NCBI GenBank assembly: GCA_034521465.1
Contig: JAXHMN010000010.1
Coordinates: 434,001 to 498,000, forward strand
DNA length: 64,000 bases
Direction: 5' to 3'
Source: SURF-28 sp034521465
GTDB lineage: Bacteria; Bacteroidota; Ignavibacteria; Ignavibacteriales; Melioribacteraceae
Translations under genes and position numbers: made by a program
The notes under the pieces: generated by a model
What the model saw: the letters and a program-made list of their open reading frames with translations, nothing else
Told to the model about the DNA's origin: nothing
The model's database searches: none
Part shown: positions 10,467 to 20,863 of the stretch, piece by piece
How the letters are laid out: each line of letters starts with the position of its first letter
Position numbering within the stretch: position 1 is the first letter of the stretch

Positions 10467-10966
10467 CTAATAAATTTTTGTTTTAAGTGTTCGTTCTTCT
10501 TCGGGTTGATAGTCTTTCCTAATCGATTGAAGAATATCCCGGCTGAAATAAACTCCTTTTGCGTTAACAGCATTAAACATCTCTTCAAATTTTTCTGCGG
10601 AACTGCTTTTGTCTATTATTCCATTCAGACCGGAAAGGAATGCCCTCTTTTCCAAATCCGGATTTTCAATTGATTTCATTCCAACAAATTTTGCCGAGGT
10701 ATATCTGATGCTTCTGCTCATTTTTTAATCACATCTAAGTTTTCATCCGTGAGTTCAAATAGAACGATATTTTTATTCGATAAAGTCTTGGTTTTTAGTT
10801 CGTCAATGCTGCTGAGTGTTTCTTCCACCGCGTGATCGGGAATCGAATCAATAATCTTCTTTAATCCTGACTTAACGTTTTTGTTCTTATCTACCAGCAG
10901 TACTTTTTTCATTTCGCCCGTTTTAATTTCATTTTTAATATACCGGGACATGATGTCGGTTGACAA
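10467..10966 (-). CDS. Stand-alone receiver-like protein with Asp-to-Glu phosphosite, frameshifted
   Basis: The fold follows a CheY-type receiver. It aligns along its length with the adjacent NarL-type regulator: VLLVDKNKNV with VVIVEDIANI, IVLFELTDEN with VILSDIGLPG, and AFLSGLNGIIDKSS with ALLSGACGYLTKQT. The phosphoacceptor Asp is Glu (residue 53 counting from the Met at 10912), and the switch Thr position is Lys-like (GMK). The conserved Lys before SSS remains. There is no DNA-binding domain. The frame breaks in a six-A run (10721-10726); one extra A joins DVIKK to MSRSIRYTS. As it stands the two pieces overlap by ATGA. The start may be 10966 or, more likely, 10912. Predicted phosphorylation-independent receiver; partner unknown. 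Confidence 0.7.
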
Positions 10967-11034
10967 CAGGCATAATGGGTAATAATCGATTGGTTATTGT
11001 GGCTGGACTAACAGATGTGGTAGTTTATTTTAGA

Positions 11035-11666
11035 TCAATCCTTTTTTGATGCGATAGAAATTGCTTCGGCTTGACTTCCCGCGTGGAGTTTATCATAAAT
11101 ATTTCTGATGTGGTATCGGACGGTGTGATAGCTGATATTAATTTCATCTGCTATTTTTTTATACGGTTTACCTTGCGAAAGTAAGTTAAGTATTTCAAAT
11201 TCGCGCGAAGAGAGTTTTATTTCCTCTTCTTCATTGCCGGCTTTATCCAACTCTCTCATCAACTCAAGCACCTTTGCCGCGATGTGTGAACTCATCGGCG
11301 AACCGCCCTCGTTTGCTTCACTGATCCACTCGAGCAGTTCAACCGGCGGGGTCTGCTTGGTTAAATAGCCGCACGCACCGGATAAGAGCGCCTTAAATAT
11401 TCTTTCGTTGTCTTCGTGAATTGTCAGCATAATTATCTTTACATCCGGCAATATTTTTTTAGTTCTTTTATACCGTCGATGCCGGACATACCGGGCAGAC
11501 CAATGTCACTCAAAATAACATCCGGATTGATTTTTTCAATTTCCGGCAGCATCTTTTCGTAAGTTTCAAACTCACCCGCGCAGGAAAATCCGTCGGTGCC
11601 GTTCAGCAGCGATGCAATTCCTTCTCGGATGTTTGCAATATCTTCTACGATTACTACTCGTATCAT
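11035..11666 (-). CDS. NarL/LuxR-family response regulator, frameshifted
   Basis: An N-terminal receiver (MIRVVIVEDIANIREG, phosphoacceptor Asp54 in VILSDIGLPGMSG, LT switch in IIMLTIHED, Lys in GYLTKQT) is followed by a GerE/LuxR helix-turn-helix (LSSREFEILNLLSQG, ADEINISYHTVRYHIRNIY) ending SIASKKD. The frame breaks at a seven-A run (rev. of 11454-11460). One extra A turns LKKYCRM into LKKILPDVKIIML. The start overlaps the corrected kinase stop by ATGA (11663-11666), so kinase and regulator are translationally coupled and almost surely cognate. It probably controls transcription of the downstream surface-protein genes, which is inference. Confidence 0.88.
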
Positions 11667-14535
11667 CTTTTCTTCTGTTTAAGTTTTATCAACACTGTTG
11701 CTCCTTTTTTCGGTTTCACTCATTATTTCGGCTTTACCACCGATAACTTTTGCGCGGTGCTTAATATTAACAATTCCATTCCCCTTTTTCACCTTGTCCA
11801 TATCAAAACCTTTTCCGTCATCGATTATCTTTATCGAAATTAACTTACCCTCTTTTTCAATTTTAATAACAATGTTTTTACAGCCGCTGTACTTAACTGA
11901 ATTATTCACCGCTTCTTTAATTATAAGAAATAAATTACGGCGGGTGTCAATCGGAAAATTCACATCTGCCGCAAGCTTGAGGTTATCAATTTCAAAATTG
12001 ATTTCCTTATGTGAAAATAGTTCTTGATAATGATCGTTCAACCTGAGAAGCAGATCTTCAAAACTCTCTTTTTTAGGATTAACGAGCCAAACAATATCGC
12101 TCATATCTTTAATTAAGTCCCGCGATATTTCGGAAATCTCTTCCAAACCTTTCTTCATCTCTTCATTTTCGTTTGGGGATTTCAGCTTCATCATTTCACT
12201 CATAATTGAAATTTCAGAAAGCCCGGAACCTATTGAATCATGAAGATCGGCAGATATTTTTGAACGGATTCTTTCGAGAGCCAATAACTGCCGCAGCCGG
12301 TAGGTGACGAGATAGATAATAATTCCGATCAGCAAAAGTGCCGCGCCCGTAATAAACCACCAAGTTAGCCAAAACGGGGGATCAATTTTAAAACTTATCC
12401 GCGCCGGTTTACTCCACTGTTTTGATTCATCGGCGGCGCTTACTTCAAAAGTGTACTCGCCGGGATCAAGATTCGTATACTGCACGAATGATCTTTTACT
12501 GAAATTCCAATTCTCTTCCAATCCGTTTAACCTGTAACGGTACGTTACTTTTTCGGGCGATTCCAATTCAACAGCGGCAAACTCAAACTGCAGGTAATTT
12601 TGATTGTACTCCAAAGCGGAAACGGATGTGAAAGAGTCGACCGCGACCGGCTGATCATAAATTTGAATTGACGTGATAAAAGTGTTAGGCGGTAAGGATG
12701 TTTTATCAACGTAATCGAGATTGTATTTCGTTACGCCGAATGCGGAACCGAACCATAAATAACCGTCATCAATTATTACTCCGCCCCGATTTGATTCATC
12801 GTCAACCAACCCGTCCGTTTCTCTAATTGTTTTGTAAACCTTTTCACTTTCCAAGTTTTCTAAAATATTTATTCCGCGTGTTGTTGAAAGGTAAACTCTT
12901 CCTTTTTTATCGAAGTTGATTGAGTGGATGTAATTATTTGTGAGACCGTTTTCGTAATCGATTACTCAGATTGAGTCATCGTCCAAAATATTTAAGCCGC
13001 TTTCGTAAGTGCCGATCAATATCTTCCCGTCGTATTCACTTATGCAGGTAATGTTGTTTCCACTTAATCCCTTTTGAATTGTGAGTGTATCTAATCTTCC
13101 ATCTTTCATCTTGAGTAATCCATGACCAAATGTTCCAATATACATTGTACTATCGGATGCAAGAAGTAATGACTGAAGATAATTCTCCGGCAGTCCGTTT
13201 TCAGCCGTATAATTTTTGAAAGAGTTTCCATCGAAAATTGAAAGTCCGCCTTGAGTCGCAACATGAAGATTACCATTGTTATCTAATTCCAAATCCATAA
13301 CGTGATTGTGCACAAGCCCGTCTTTTTCCGAATAAGATTTTATTCTTCCATTACTAATTACATTTATACCGCCCCAGGTGCCGGCGTAAAATGTTCCGTC
13401 CGTCGCCCTTACAAACCGGCGAACCGAATTACTTATCAATCCATCTCGTTTTGTAATTGACACAAATGAGTTAGTATTTTTGTTGAGAATAGAAATACCC
13501 GCATCGGTTGCAAAATAAATTTCATTACCGGTACTCAGAATCTCCCACGTGTTATCATGAAGCAAACCGTTTCTGTTATTGTAAGTTTCTATTTTATTAT
13601 GATTGTAAATATCGAAACCGGTTGAACTTGTGCCGATATAAAGTGCTTCGTTATTATCCAAACCCAATCCCCAAATTTCATTTGAGAGAGACCGTTTTCT
13701 TTTGTAATTACATCTACCACCTTTTCATTTTCAATTATAGCTAGTCCCTTTACTGTGCCGGCAAAAACCCTGTCGTGTTTATCGACGGCAACCGAATAGA
13801 CTTTCTCGGCAGGTAGTCCGTCCTGCAAACTTAAATTCACAAATTCATTACCTCTCTTTATCGAAACACCTCCGCTGGTGCCAAAGTGAAGATTACCTTT
13901 ACTGTCTGCATCAATTGACCAAGACTTCATTATTTATTAATCCGTCATCTGTAGTAATTTGTGTTATTCTATTGTTGAAAAGTTTATAAACACCATGCCC
14001 GAAAGTTGCAAAGTAAATTTCATTATCATCGGTCACGTATGAATCATAAACACTTCCTTCGAACGGTTTTTTGGAAGTTAGTTTATGGCGAGTAATTTTT
14101 CCTTCGTCGAAAATATTAAGAATTCCGTCATAGCCGCTTAAATAAATCGTGCCGTTATTATCGATTGTAATTACGCTAATCCATTTTGTTGAAAGTCCGT
14201 CCGCTTCGGTAAACGATGTTATTTTATCATCTTCGTAAATTGAAAGTCCGCCGGCATAACATGCTATTAATATTTTGCCGTCACTTGTTTCTGCTATATC
14301 ATAAATTTGTAAAGCTGCAAGTCCGTTGCGAGTTTCAAAATTTGTAAAGTTTTTGCCGTCCCATCTGCTCACACCGCCCATAGTACCGAACCACATGTAC
14401 CCTTTGCTGTCTTGAAATATTGCATCAACTTGCGCTTGCACAAGCCCGTCATCCACAGAATAATTTTTGTGAATTTTAATCTGCGCTAAACTTGTTACCG
14501 CGATAATCAGAAGTATGAAAAGCTTTCTCTTTCAC
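11663..14535 (-). CDS. Propeller-type hybrid-like sensor histidine kinase (Reg_prop / Y_Y_Y / HisKA_3), frameshifted
   Basis: Signal peptide KLFILLIIAVTSLAQ, then a long periplasmic part of two-component propeller blades (repeats like GYMWFGTMGGVSRWDG, GLS...GTYESGLNI). A Y_Y_Y-type strand domain ends in GEYTFEVSAADES, one membrane helix follows (LTWWFITGAALLLIGIIIYL), then HisKA_3 (DLHDSIGSGLSEISIM) and an HATPase (IIKEAVNNSVKYSG, DDGKGFDM, GNGIVNIKHRA). Lesions: frame breaks near 13915 and 13650, an in-frame TGA near 12963 (DDDSI stop VIDYENG), and a one-A excess near 11722. Correcting the last gives KGATVLIKLKQKKR and a stop overlapping the regulator. No start codon is in frame at the signal peptide; GTG at 14535 is one base out. 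Domain order is clear; activity as assembled is not. Confidence 0.82.
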
Positions 14536-14648
14536 TTAATTTCAGTTATTGTTGTTGGATTAGTACTATAAAGTGCAAATATGAAAGGAAAAATGCGAAT
14601 TTAAATTGCCCGAAATGAAAGACCTTTAGAGTCAAAGGTAGATAATTC

Positions 14649-15452
14649 TTACTGTGGAATTATTCTATTCCCCACACTCACAACACCTCTTCCCTCATGC
14701 AGCAAATTCATCCCGAACATAACTTTGTTTCCAGTGGAGCGATAAGTAGAGAGTGTTTTTAGCGGTTCGGGGCTCTGTTCACCCGTCTGTTGATTTATTG
14801 TGGTAATTACACATCGTGCACAAGGTTTCACCGGTTTGAAAATTATATCGTTAATTTTGAATTGCTTCCATTTGTCTTCATCGTGAGGTTCACCACCCGT
14901 AAAAACTAAGTTTGGTCGAAAACGGTTTATCGGAAGTGGTGTTTCTAATTTTGAGTTAAGCAAGTTAAGTGATTCTTGTCCGATGAGTAAAAATGGATAA
15001 CCGTCCGATAGACTTGTGATTTGATTTTTCTTTGCAAATTCCTTTTCAACCTTCCGTTCGGTTTCATCAGGCATATAAACAAGTTTACAACTCATTTTCA
15101 ATTGTTCGGAAAACCACTCGTTAACCTCGCTTTCGTAGACACCAACATTTACAATATCATCCCAAACTATTGATTGCTCAAAATTGTTAATCTCCGGTTT
15201 AAGCGGTATTTCAATAATCTGTTCCGGATTAAGTTTGTTGAAGACAATTAATGAATCTTCTCTTAACTTTGTTTGGAGAAGAGACATTTCTTTTACTTTA
15301 CGCTGAGATAAAAATTTGTTTGTCTCATCAACCAGCATCCAGCGTCTGTCATACTGAAATCCACGATCGGTTACTTCGGCAGTGTGGACGGAAATTCCGC
15401 CAAGTGATTTAATCGGATAAATGAAAAGTTGACTTAATTGATATTTACCCAA
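14649..15452 (-). CDS. MOSC domain-containing protein (YcbX/mARC-like, ferredoxin-less)
   Basis: 267 residues. An N-terminal MOSC beta-barrel (LSQLFIYPIKSLGGISV, RGFQYDRRWMLVD) precedes the MOSC domain (PINRFRPNLVF, KPCARCVITTIN, GMNLLHEGRGVVSVG). The conserved Cys in KPCARC is the residue expected to bind the molybdenum cofactor sulfur in this family, so a role in reducing N-hydroxylated compounds with molybdopterin is likely. The C-terminal 2Fe-2S domain found in YcbX is absent. It starts 11 bases after the hflX stop on the same strand, so it is probably transcribed with it. Electron donor unknown. Confidence 0.85.
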   Translation of the reverse strand: MGKYQLSQLFIYPIKSLGGISVHTAEVTDRGFQYDRRWMLVDETNKFLSQRKVKEMSLLQTKLREDSLIVFNKLNPEQIIEIPLKPEINNFEQSIVWDDIVNVGVYESEVNEWFSEQLKMSCKLVYMPDETERKVEKEFAKKNQITSLSDGYPFLLIGQESLNLLNSKLETPLPINRFRPNLVFTGGEPHDEDKWKQFKINDIIFKPVKPCARCVITTINQQTGEQSPEPLKTLSTYRSTGNKVMFGMNLLHEGRGVVSVGNRIIPQ

Positions 15453-15463
15453 AGCAGGCGCCT

Positions 15464-16742
15464 TTAACTACTTTTTGAATCACTAATTAAGCTTTGCAGT
15501 TTACTCTCACTTACTTTGTCGGTTTTGTAGCTGATAATCGCAGAACTGTCTTCATATTTTATTGAGAGTACATCTGCTAGATTATGAATTTGGGAAATGA
15601 GTTTTGATTTGGAGACATCCAGTTCAATTGTTCGTTCAATAAAATTCTTTTCATAAATATCGAGCAGCATTTTATTGAGCTTCGCAATGTTCATTCCTTT
15701 TGTGGCGGAGATCAAAATTGAATTTTCGTATTTATTAAGTACGTATTCAATTTTACTTTTATCCTCTATAGCATCAACTTTATTAAAAATTCTGATTTGT
15801 GTTTTTTTCTCGGCTCCCAAATCTTTTAATGTTTCGTCAACAACTGCAATGTGGTCTTCATAGGATGGATGCGAAATGTCAATGACGTGTAAAATAACAT
15901 CTGCATCTCTTACTACATTCAATGTTGTCTTAAAAGAGGCGACCAGATGCGGAGGTAATTTTCTAATAAATCCGACAGTATCACTGACAAGAATTTTTTT
16001 GTCTTGTTCAATTTCAAATGCTCGTGTTGTTGAATCGAGTGTTGCAAAGAGTTTGTTTTCTGCAAGCACGCCCGCGCCGGTTAATAGATTTATTAAGGTA
16101 GATTTTCCGGCGTTTGTGTATCCAACCATCGAAGCTTTAATAAAATCTTCTCGCTTACTGCTTTTTGTTCTTTGCTGAGATTCGATTTTTTCAAGCTTCT
16201 CTTTTAGAGTAGATATTCTATCACGGATAATTCTACGGTCGGTTTCAATCTGTGTTTCACCGGGACCCTTAGTTCCAATACCACCGTACTGTTTTGAAAG
16301 GTGAGTCCACGCCCGTGTTAAGCGCGGAAGCGTGTATTGAAGCTGAGCAAGTTCCAACTTGTACTTTCGCCTCGCGCGTTCTAGCATGCGATGCAAAAAT
16401 ATCGAGAATCAAACCGCTTCTATCTACAATTTTTTTATCGAACATTTTTTCAAGGTTGCGAACTTGAGTCGGATTCAAATCATCATCAAAAATAATAAGA
16501 TTGATGTTATTCAAATCCGCAAGCTCTGCTATTTCCTCTGCTTTACCTTTACCGATAAAATAAGCTGAATCCGGTTTTGCTCTGTCCTGCAATATTTTGA
16601 ATATTGTTTTTCCGCCAGCAGTATCTGCAAGCATTTCCAGTTCATCGAGGTGTTCTTGAACTTTTTCTTTTGATATATTTCGGGTAGCTAATCCAATTAA
16701 TATCGCATCTTCGTTTTCTATTTTCTTTGGTGTTTCTATCAT
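15464..16742 (-). CDS. hflX: Ribosome-associated GTPase HflX, frameshifted
   Basis: HflX binds the 50S subunit and splits or rescues stalled ribosomes. An N-terminal HflX domain (GKAEEIAELADLNNINLIIFDDDLNPTQ is its strand region) leads into the linker LPRLTRAWTHLSKQ and YGGIGTKGPGETQIETDRR. The G domain has G1 GYTNAGKST, G3 DTVGF and G4 NKVD. An extra G in GTTGGAACTT (plus-strand CC near 16354) shifts the frame; removing it gives KVQVELAQLQYTLPR, the family sequence. The start at 16742 gives MIETPKKIENEDAILIG. It is followed after 11 bases by the MOSC gene. The upstream hairpin cluster separates it from the BatA gene. Confidence 0.92.
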
Positions 16743-16762
16743 AATTTACTTTTTATTTTGAA

Positions 16763-16866
16763 AACTGTTAAAACAGTTGAGCTATACCGAGTATTTTTCG
16801 TTAACCACGGGATTAATCCCGTGGTTAACGAAAAACGCAAACGCTGTTTTAACCGTTTCAACGGTT
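16763..16866. repeat. Hairpin cluster with a 42-bp perfect palindrome
   Basis: Three inverted repeats in about 100 bases: AACTGTT-AA-AACAGTT (16763-16778), a 42-bp perfect palindrome with 21-base arms containing CGTTAACCACGGGATT (16794-16835), and AACCGTT-TC-AACGGTT (16851-16866). It lies between the BatA stop (16881) and the hflX start (16742), both minus strand, so it may end BatA transcription. Its style resembles the hairpin cluster at 63372-63582. Confidence 0.8.
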
Positions 16867-16880
16867 TATCAAACAACTTG

Positions 16881-18971
16881 TTATTTCTTTATTTCAGCAA
16901 AATCCTTCTTTGAGTTTTTTGAAACAAACATTTCGATCAATGCAATTATAAATGCGGCAATCAAAAAATACTTCCAAAGTTCTGTTCCAAATCTTGCTTG
17001 TTTAATTTCTTCTTGATAATCATCCGAAGGATCGATATAAATTATATTGTTTTCGTCTGTTATTTTAGATAAATATTCTTCTAAATCATCTTCCTTGATT
17101 ATGTCCGTGTTAGTTTCGCTCGGATCAAAATTTACAGAGGCAAAATCAATTAACTCTTCGCCCGAATAAAATTCATAAACTCCAAGCTCATCCGTCTTAG
17201 AGTAAGATAAATAATTGCGATTTTCAATTTCCGATATATTTAGATACTCCTCTGTTTCATCAGGTCTAACCACTTTTATTTGCGGAAGTTTCAAGTTTGT
17301 TAATCTAATATCAACTGCTTCACCGGCAATTATTTGTTGTCCTAATTCAGTCTGCATTGTTTGATACAGTATTGATTTATTGATGAGAGGAGCAAATAAA
17401 CTTTTCACCGGGAAATTACTCCAGCTTAAAACCGGTGGTATACCAAAGATCAGTACACTTGCATTCCCGTCCGAGTACTCCGAAAGAAAAAGTGAATTGT
17501 CGCGCAAACTAATAACCGGTTTTAATGAAGGCACTGCTTCGATTTTGAAATAGGAATATATTTCCGGGGATTCAACTTTTGTTTCTTCTCTTTCTTCGAA
17601 TAAATTTTTGAATATCGGATGCTCGTATTCCACACTTCCGAAATATGAAATTGACTCGGTTGAATTTACTTCTCCTATCTGTTGAACATTCGTATTAATC
17701 CCGAGTTGGTTGAAAAAGATTTCAAACTCATCAACCTTCGTTTCCGAACTCGGCATTATTATAATTTTTCTTTCGTTGGAAAGATAGTCTTTTATAGAAC
17801 TTGCCAACGAAGAAGGTACCCCGATAAAAACTACAACATCATTTTCATTCACTAAGTTTGATGACAATCTTTGGAAATTCACTTGATCTACGTTGATCGA
17901 AGTACTTGTTGATGCCGACTCAAGTGCAATCTTAACAAAACGACTATCATTTTCCGATTGTGTGACAAGCAAAACATTTATCTCTTCCGGAACATAAAAT
18001 GCTGTATGACGAATATTGTCTAACGTAATGTCATCGGTTTCAATTTCTACAAATGCTTTAACCAAACCGTTCTCTTTCAGAACCGATTCAAAAGTGATCG
18101 TTTTTGTTTCGTCCGGTTCAACGTTAAAACTGTTCTGAGCTGATCTTTTTTCATTAATAAACAAGGAGGAAACACCGTTCGATACAGCACTGCCGTTTGT
18201 GTTTTTGATCTGTGCCGTAAATGAAATTGTCTTGTCGAGTTCGAGTAGTTGATTGCTCAATTCAAAATTGCTCACGATACGGTTAGAAAACTCTTCATCA
18301 CCAAAGTTGAACAAATAGACTTTTGTATTCTCGCCTAACTCGTTCTCAATGGTTTCAAATTCATCGCCAAAGTTGTTTCTGAAAAAGTCTGAAAAAATGA
18401 ATAATTCCTTGTTAAAATTTTGTGACCCGTTTAGAGAAGCAATTGCTTTATCAACCACTTCACTAAACACAACTTTTTTGACAGAAATCTTTTTTGTGCC
18501 GATCTCTTCATTTAATTTTTGAAAATCCGTTAAGAATTTTTTTTCTTGTAAATCAGTTGTAAACAAGATTAGTGCTTCATCTCCTTGTTCGTAGCTGCTT
18601 AAAATATCCTTAATAATTTCCTTTGCTTTATTAAACTGCGAACCGCTTCCTTTTACTAATGACATGCTGAAGGAGTCATCAACAATAAACACCGAAGATG
18701 TCTTTGCGGCAGAAGTTCCTCCGATTGTATATGTTTCTAAAGTCGGTCTGGCAAATGCCGATACAAGCAAGAGTATCAATAAAATTCTCAAAAACAGCAG
18801 TAACCATTGTTTGAATTTCAGCTTACGGATTTTTGTCTTTTGCAATTCTTTTAGGAATGCAAGCGTGCTGAATTCAATTCTGTTGAGCTTTTGTAAATTT
18901 AAGAAATGAAGCACAACCGGAATTGCGGCGGCTATAAGACCAAATAGTACTGCGGGATTTAGGAATACCAT
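16881..18971 (-). CDS. BatA-type membrane protein with von Willebrand factor A domain
   Basis: 696 residues. An N-terminal BatA region (MVFLNPAVLFGLIAAAIPVVL) is followed by a second membrane helix after residue 55 (WLLLFLRILLILLLVSAFA), then a VWA domain with a MIDAS motif (VDDSFSMS). A large periplasmic part comes next, with Ig-like and glutamine-amidotransferase-like strands (IIIMPSSETKVDEFEIF). A last helix (LWKYFLIAAFIIALIEMFV) ends the protein just before a basic tail. The family forms part of an aerotolerance or MoxR-linked system in Bacteroidota, but no MoxR ATPase or BatB-E gene is adjacent here. Function is therefore assigned only by domain. Confidence 0.82.
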   Translation of the reverse strand: MVFLNPAVLFGLIAAAIPVVLHFLNLQKLNRIEFSTLAFLKELQKTKIRKLKFKQWLLLFLRILLILLLVSAFARPTLETYTIGGTSAAKTSSVFIVDDSFSMSLVKGSGSQFNKAKEIIKDILSSYEQGDEALILFTTDLQEKKFLTDFQKLNEEIGTKKISVKKVVFSEVVDKAIASLNGSQNFNKELFIFSDFFRNNFGDEFETIENELGENTKVYLFNFGDEEFSNRIVSNFELSNQLLELDKTISFTAQIKNTNGSAVSNGVSSLFINEKRSAQNSFNVEPDETKTITFESVLKENGLVKAFVEIETDDITLDNIRHTAFYVPEEINVLLVTQSENDSRFVKIALESASTSTSINVDQVNFQRLSSNLVNENDVVVFIGVPSSLASSIKDYLSNERKIIIMPSSETKVDEFEIFFNQLGINTNVQQIGEVNSTESISYFGSVEYEHPIFKNLFEEREETKVESPEIYSYFKIEAVPSLKPVISLRDNSLFLSEYSDGNASVLIFGIPPVLSWSNFPVKSLFAPLINKSILYQTMQTELGQQIIAGEAVDIRLTNLKLPQIKVVRPDETEEYLNISEIENRNYLSYSKTDELGVYEFYSGEELIDFASVNFDPSETNTDIIKEDDLEEYLSKITDENNIIYIDPSDDYQEEIKQARFGTELWKYFLIAAFIIALIEMFVSKNSKKDFAEIKK

Positions 18972-19010
18972 TAACTTTTAATTATAACTTTCTGTTTAAG
19001 ATTGATAATT

Positions 19011-20415
19011 TTATATGATTCTTATTACACTTGTAAATTGTGTGGATGTTCCAAGATGAACAAAAATAATTATTAATAATACGCCCTTCTCGATCCTTGC
19101 CCCTCTAAAGTAATGCAGTAAAATTTCGTCAAACAAGTAGCCCATTTCACCCATAACTGCAGCACCAATTTGACAAAGACCTACACCATGTCCCCAGCCG
19201 GCTCCTTTTATCACAAACCCTTGTGGAATTTCATTTACAACATTTTTCATTTCAACGACAAATGCAGAGCTATAAAGATGTGATTCGGAGAGAACTCTTC
19301 TAATTTCTAAGTTCTTTACCAATTGTCATTTCTTTATTGGTTCCAACAATTTTTAGTTTTATCAGTCTTCCGGACTGTCCTCTTTCAACCGGGAGTAATT
19401 TCTTTATTTTACCAAAATCAATCCCGGATTTCTTTTTTAAAATTTCAGATAACTCTTCTTGTTTATATTCAACTTGCCATCTAAAAAAGTCTTGAGTTTT
19501 GCTGTCATAATCAACTAAAATTTGTGAGAGAATTTTTTCATCTTTTGTGTTGCAAAATGATTTCGGGTTACCGAGAATCCACTTTTTTGCGTTTTCTTCT
19601 TTTGTCAAGTTTATATCAAAATTTTCCGGTTCAAATTTGTAATCAATAACGGCACTTAAGTAACGTAATTTTTCAGGCTGCCAAACATTCTCAAACGATT
19701 CCGAAATACCTCCGCAACATTTTGAGTACCGTGTATCACAAACTTCATCATTATAACTAAGGATTACGCCATTGGTTTCCTCGACTGCAGTAACTGCTTT
19801 GTCGTTTTGCTTTAATCCCAATCCTTGATAACGTTGGCAGTGATCGTCGGAACAAAAATCATAAAGATCGTGATCCCCTCTATCGTACCATTTGATTATT
19901 TCATTTTCTGAAACTTCGTCTAAATGATTATCTTCTTCTTTTTGACGCTTTGCTCTTAGCTGTGCTACTACCCAACTCCTCGAAATGATTGCGTGAGCTT
20001 TTAATAATTCCAAAGTATTTAACGATGACATTTCCGAGCTAATCACGCTTATTAAGTATTGTTCAAGTGCGACGAGATTAATACCCATTATTTCTTCTTC
20101 ACAGACAATTAACTTCAGTGCGCCGTGATATCTAAAATCTTTTTTTTGCTGCCAGTGAAAATCGATGCCGATAGTTACATCTTTCAGCAGAAAAGTTTCC
20201 GAAAGCGGATCGCGCGGCTCAATTATTAATCCATCGAATGATTTCTTAAACTCGCCTCCGGTTAATGTAATTTTACCATCTTCCCAAAAGGCGGAATATT
20301 TGCCGCTGAAATTGTGATCAATACTGCGGACACGGAAATCTCCGTAGAGTTCAAAATTAATGGAAGGACTTTTTATGAGTCCAACGCTTATTGTAGGTTC
20401 TCTCATTTGTACCAT
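19011..20415 (-). CDS. SpoIID/LytB-like protein, frameshifted
   Basis: SpoIID proteins cleave denuded glycan strands of peptidoglycan (lytic transglycosylases). The first piece contains ALEQYLISVISSEM, the catalytic Glu region, HAIISRSWVVAQ, and a Cys/His-rich insert (FCSDDHCQRYQG, SKCCGGISESFENVW). The second has the C-terminal signature GAGWGHGVGLCQIGAAVMGE then LLHYFRGARIEK. The frame shifts near 19310. A second shift is likely near 19080, where a normal end of the domain should be; the last 18 residues of the frame look random. No signal peptide is evident. Outside endosporeformers the role is probably cell-wall turnover. Confidence 0.82.
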
Positions 20416-20463
20416 AATTGAACCGGAAATATAAGAATAGCAAAGTAAATTAAACAGATGGCT

Positions 20464-20757
20464 TTAGTCAATCCAATCACTTAAAATTTGTTGGTGATTG
20501 CGGGGATCAAACTCTATGTATTTATAATTGGCTGCTTGATTAATTTGATACGGATCGTTGTCCAAAAACTTCATTAACTCTTCTTTTGAATTTGCTCTCG
20601 CGATAATAATACCGCCGTTTCCACTGCTCTGCGGACCGGACATTAAAATTATTCCTTTCTCATACCCAGTGTCTAAAAATTTTCTGTGCATCGGTCTAAT
20701 GTTTGCAATTTCTTCAATCTCTATTATGTATTCAATTTCCACTACAAAATGCTTCAT
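20464..20757 (-). CDS. YciI-like protein
   Basis: 97 residues of the small ferredoxin-like YciI fold: the conserved early His is in RPMHRKFLDTG, followed by ILMSGPQSSGNGGIIIA and a short C-terminal strand. Family members are dimers with an unknown, possibly enzymatic, role. It lies 48 bases after (downstream of) the SpoIID gene start on the same strand and diverges from trhO, whose start is 106 bases away. Confidence 0.75.
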   Translation of the reverse strand: MKHFVVEIEYIIEIEEIANIRPMHRKFLDTGYEKGIILMSGPQSSGNGGIIIARANSKEELMKFLDNDPYQINQAANYKYIEFDPRNHQQILSDWID

Positions 20758-20834
20758 AAAATTTACTCATTTTTTATGTTGCCAAATTCAAAAATAAAAA
20801 TAAATTATTCGTTTAATTACAAAATCGGATTTGT

Positions 20835-20842
20835 TATCTTTG
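20835..20842 (+). promoter_or_regulatory. Possible Bacteroidota-type -7 promoter element for trhO
   Basis: TATCTTTG fits the TAnnTTTG -7 consensus and lies 21 bases before the trhO start. A convincing TTG -33 element at the usual distance is not seen, so this is tentative. Confidence 0.3.
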
Positions 20843-20863
20843 TTTTCTCAAAAAAGCAAGTGA

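Noticed and set aside
12961..12966. In-frame TGA in the propeller kinase, taken with the TGA in the transposase, as recoding of TGA
   Set aside because: TGA is used as a normal stop by many clean genes in the window (for example clpX's upstream neighbour and the aldolase's neighbour), and the two cases have no shared context.
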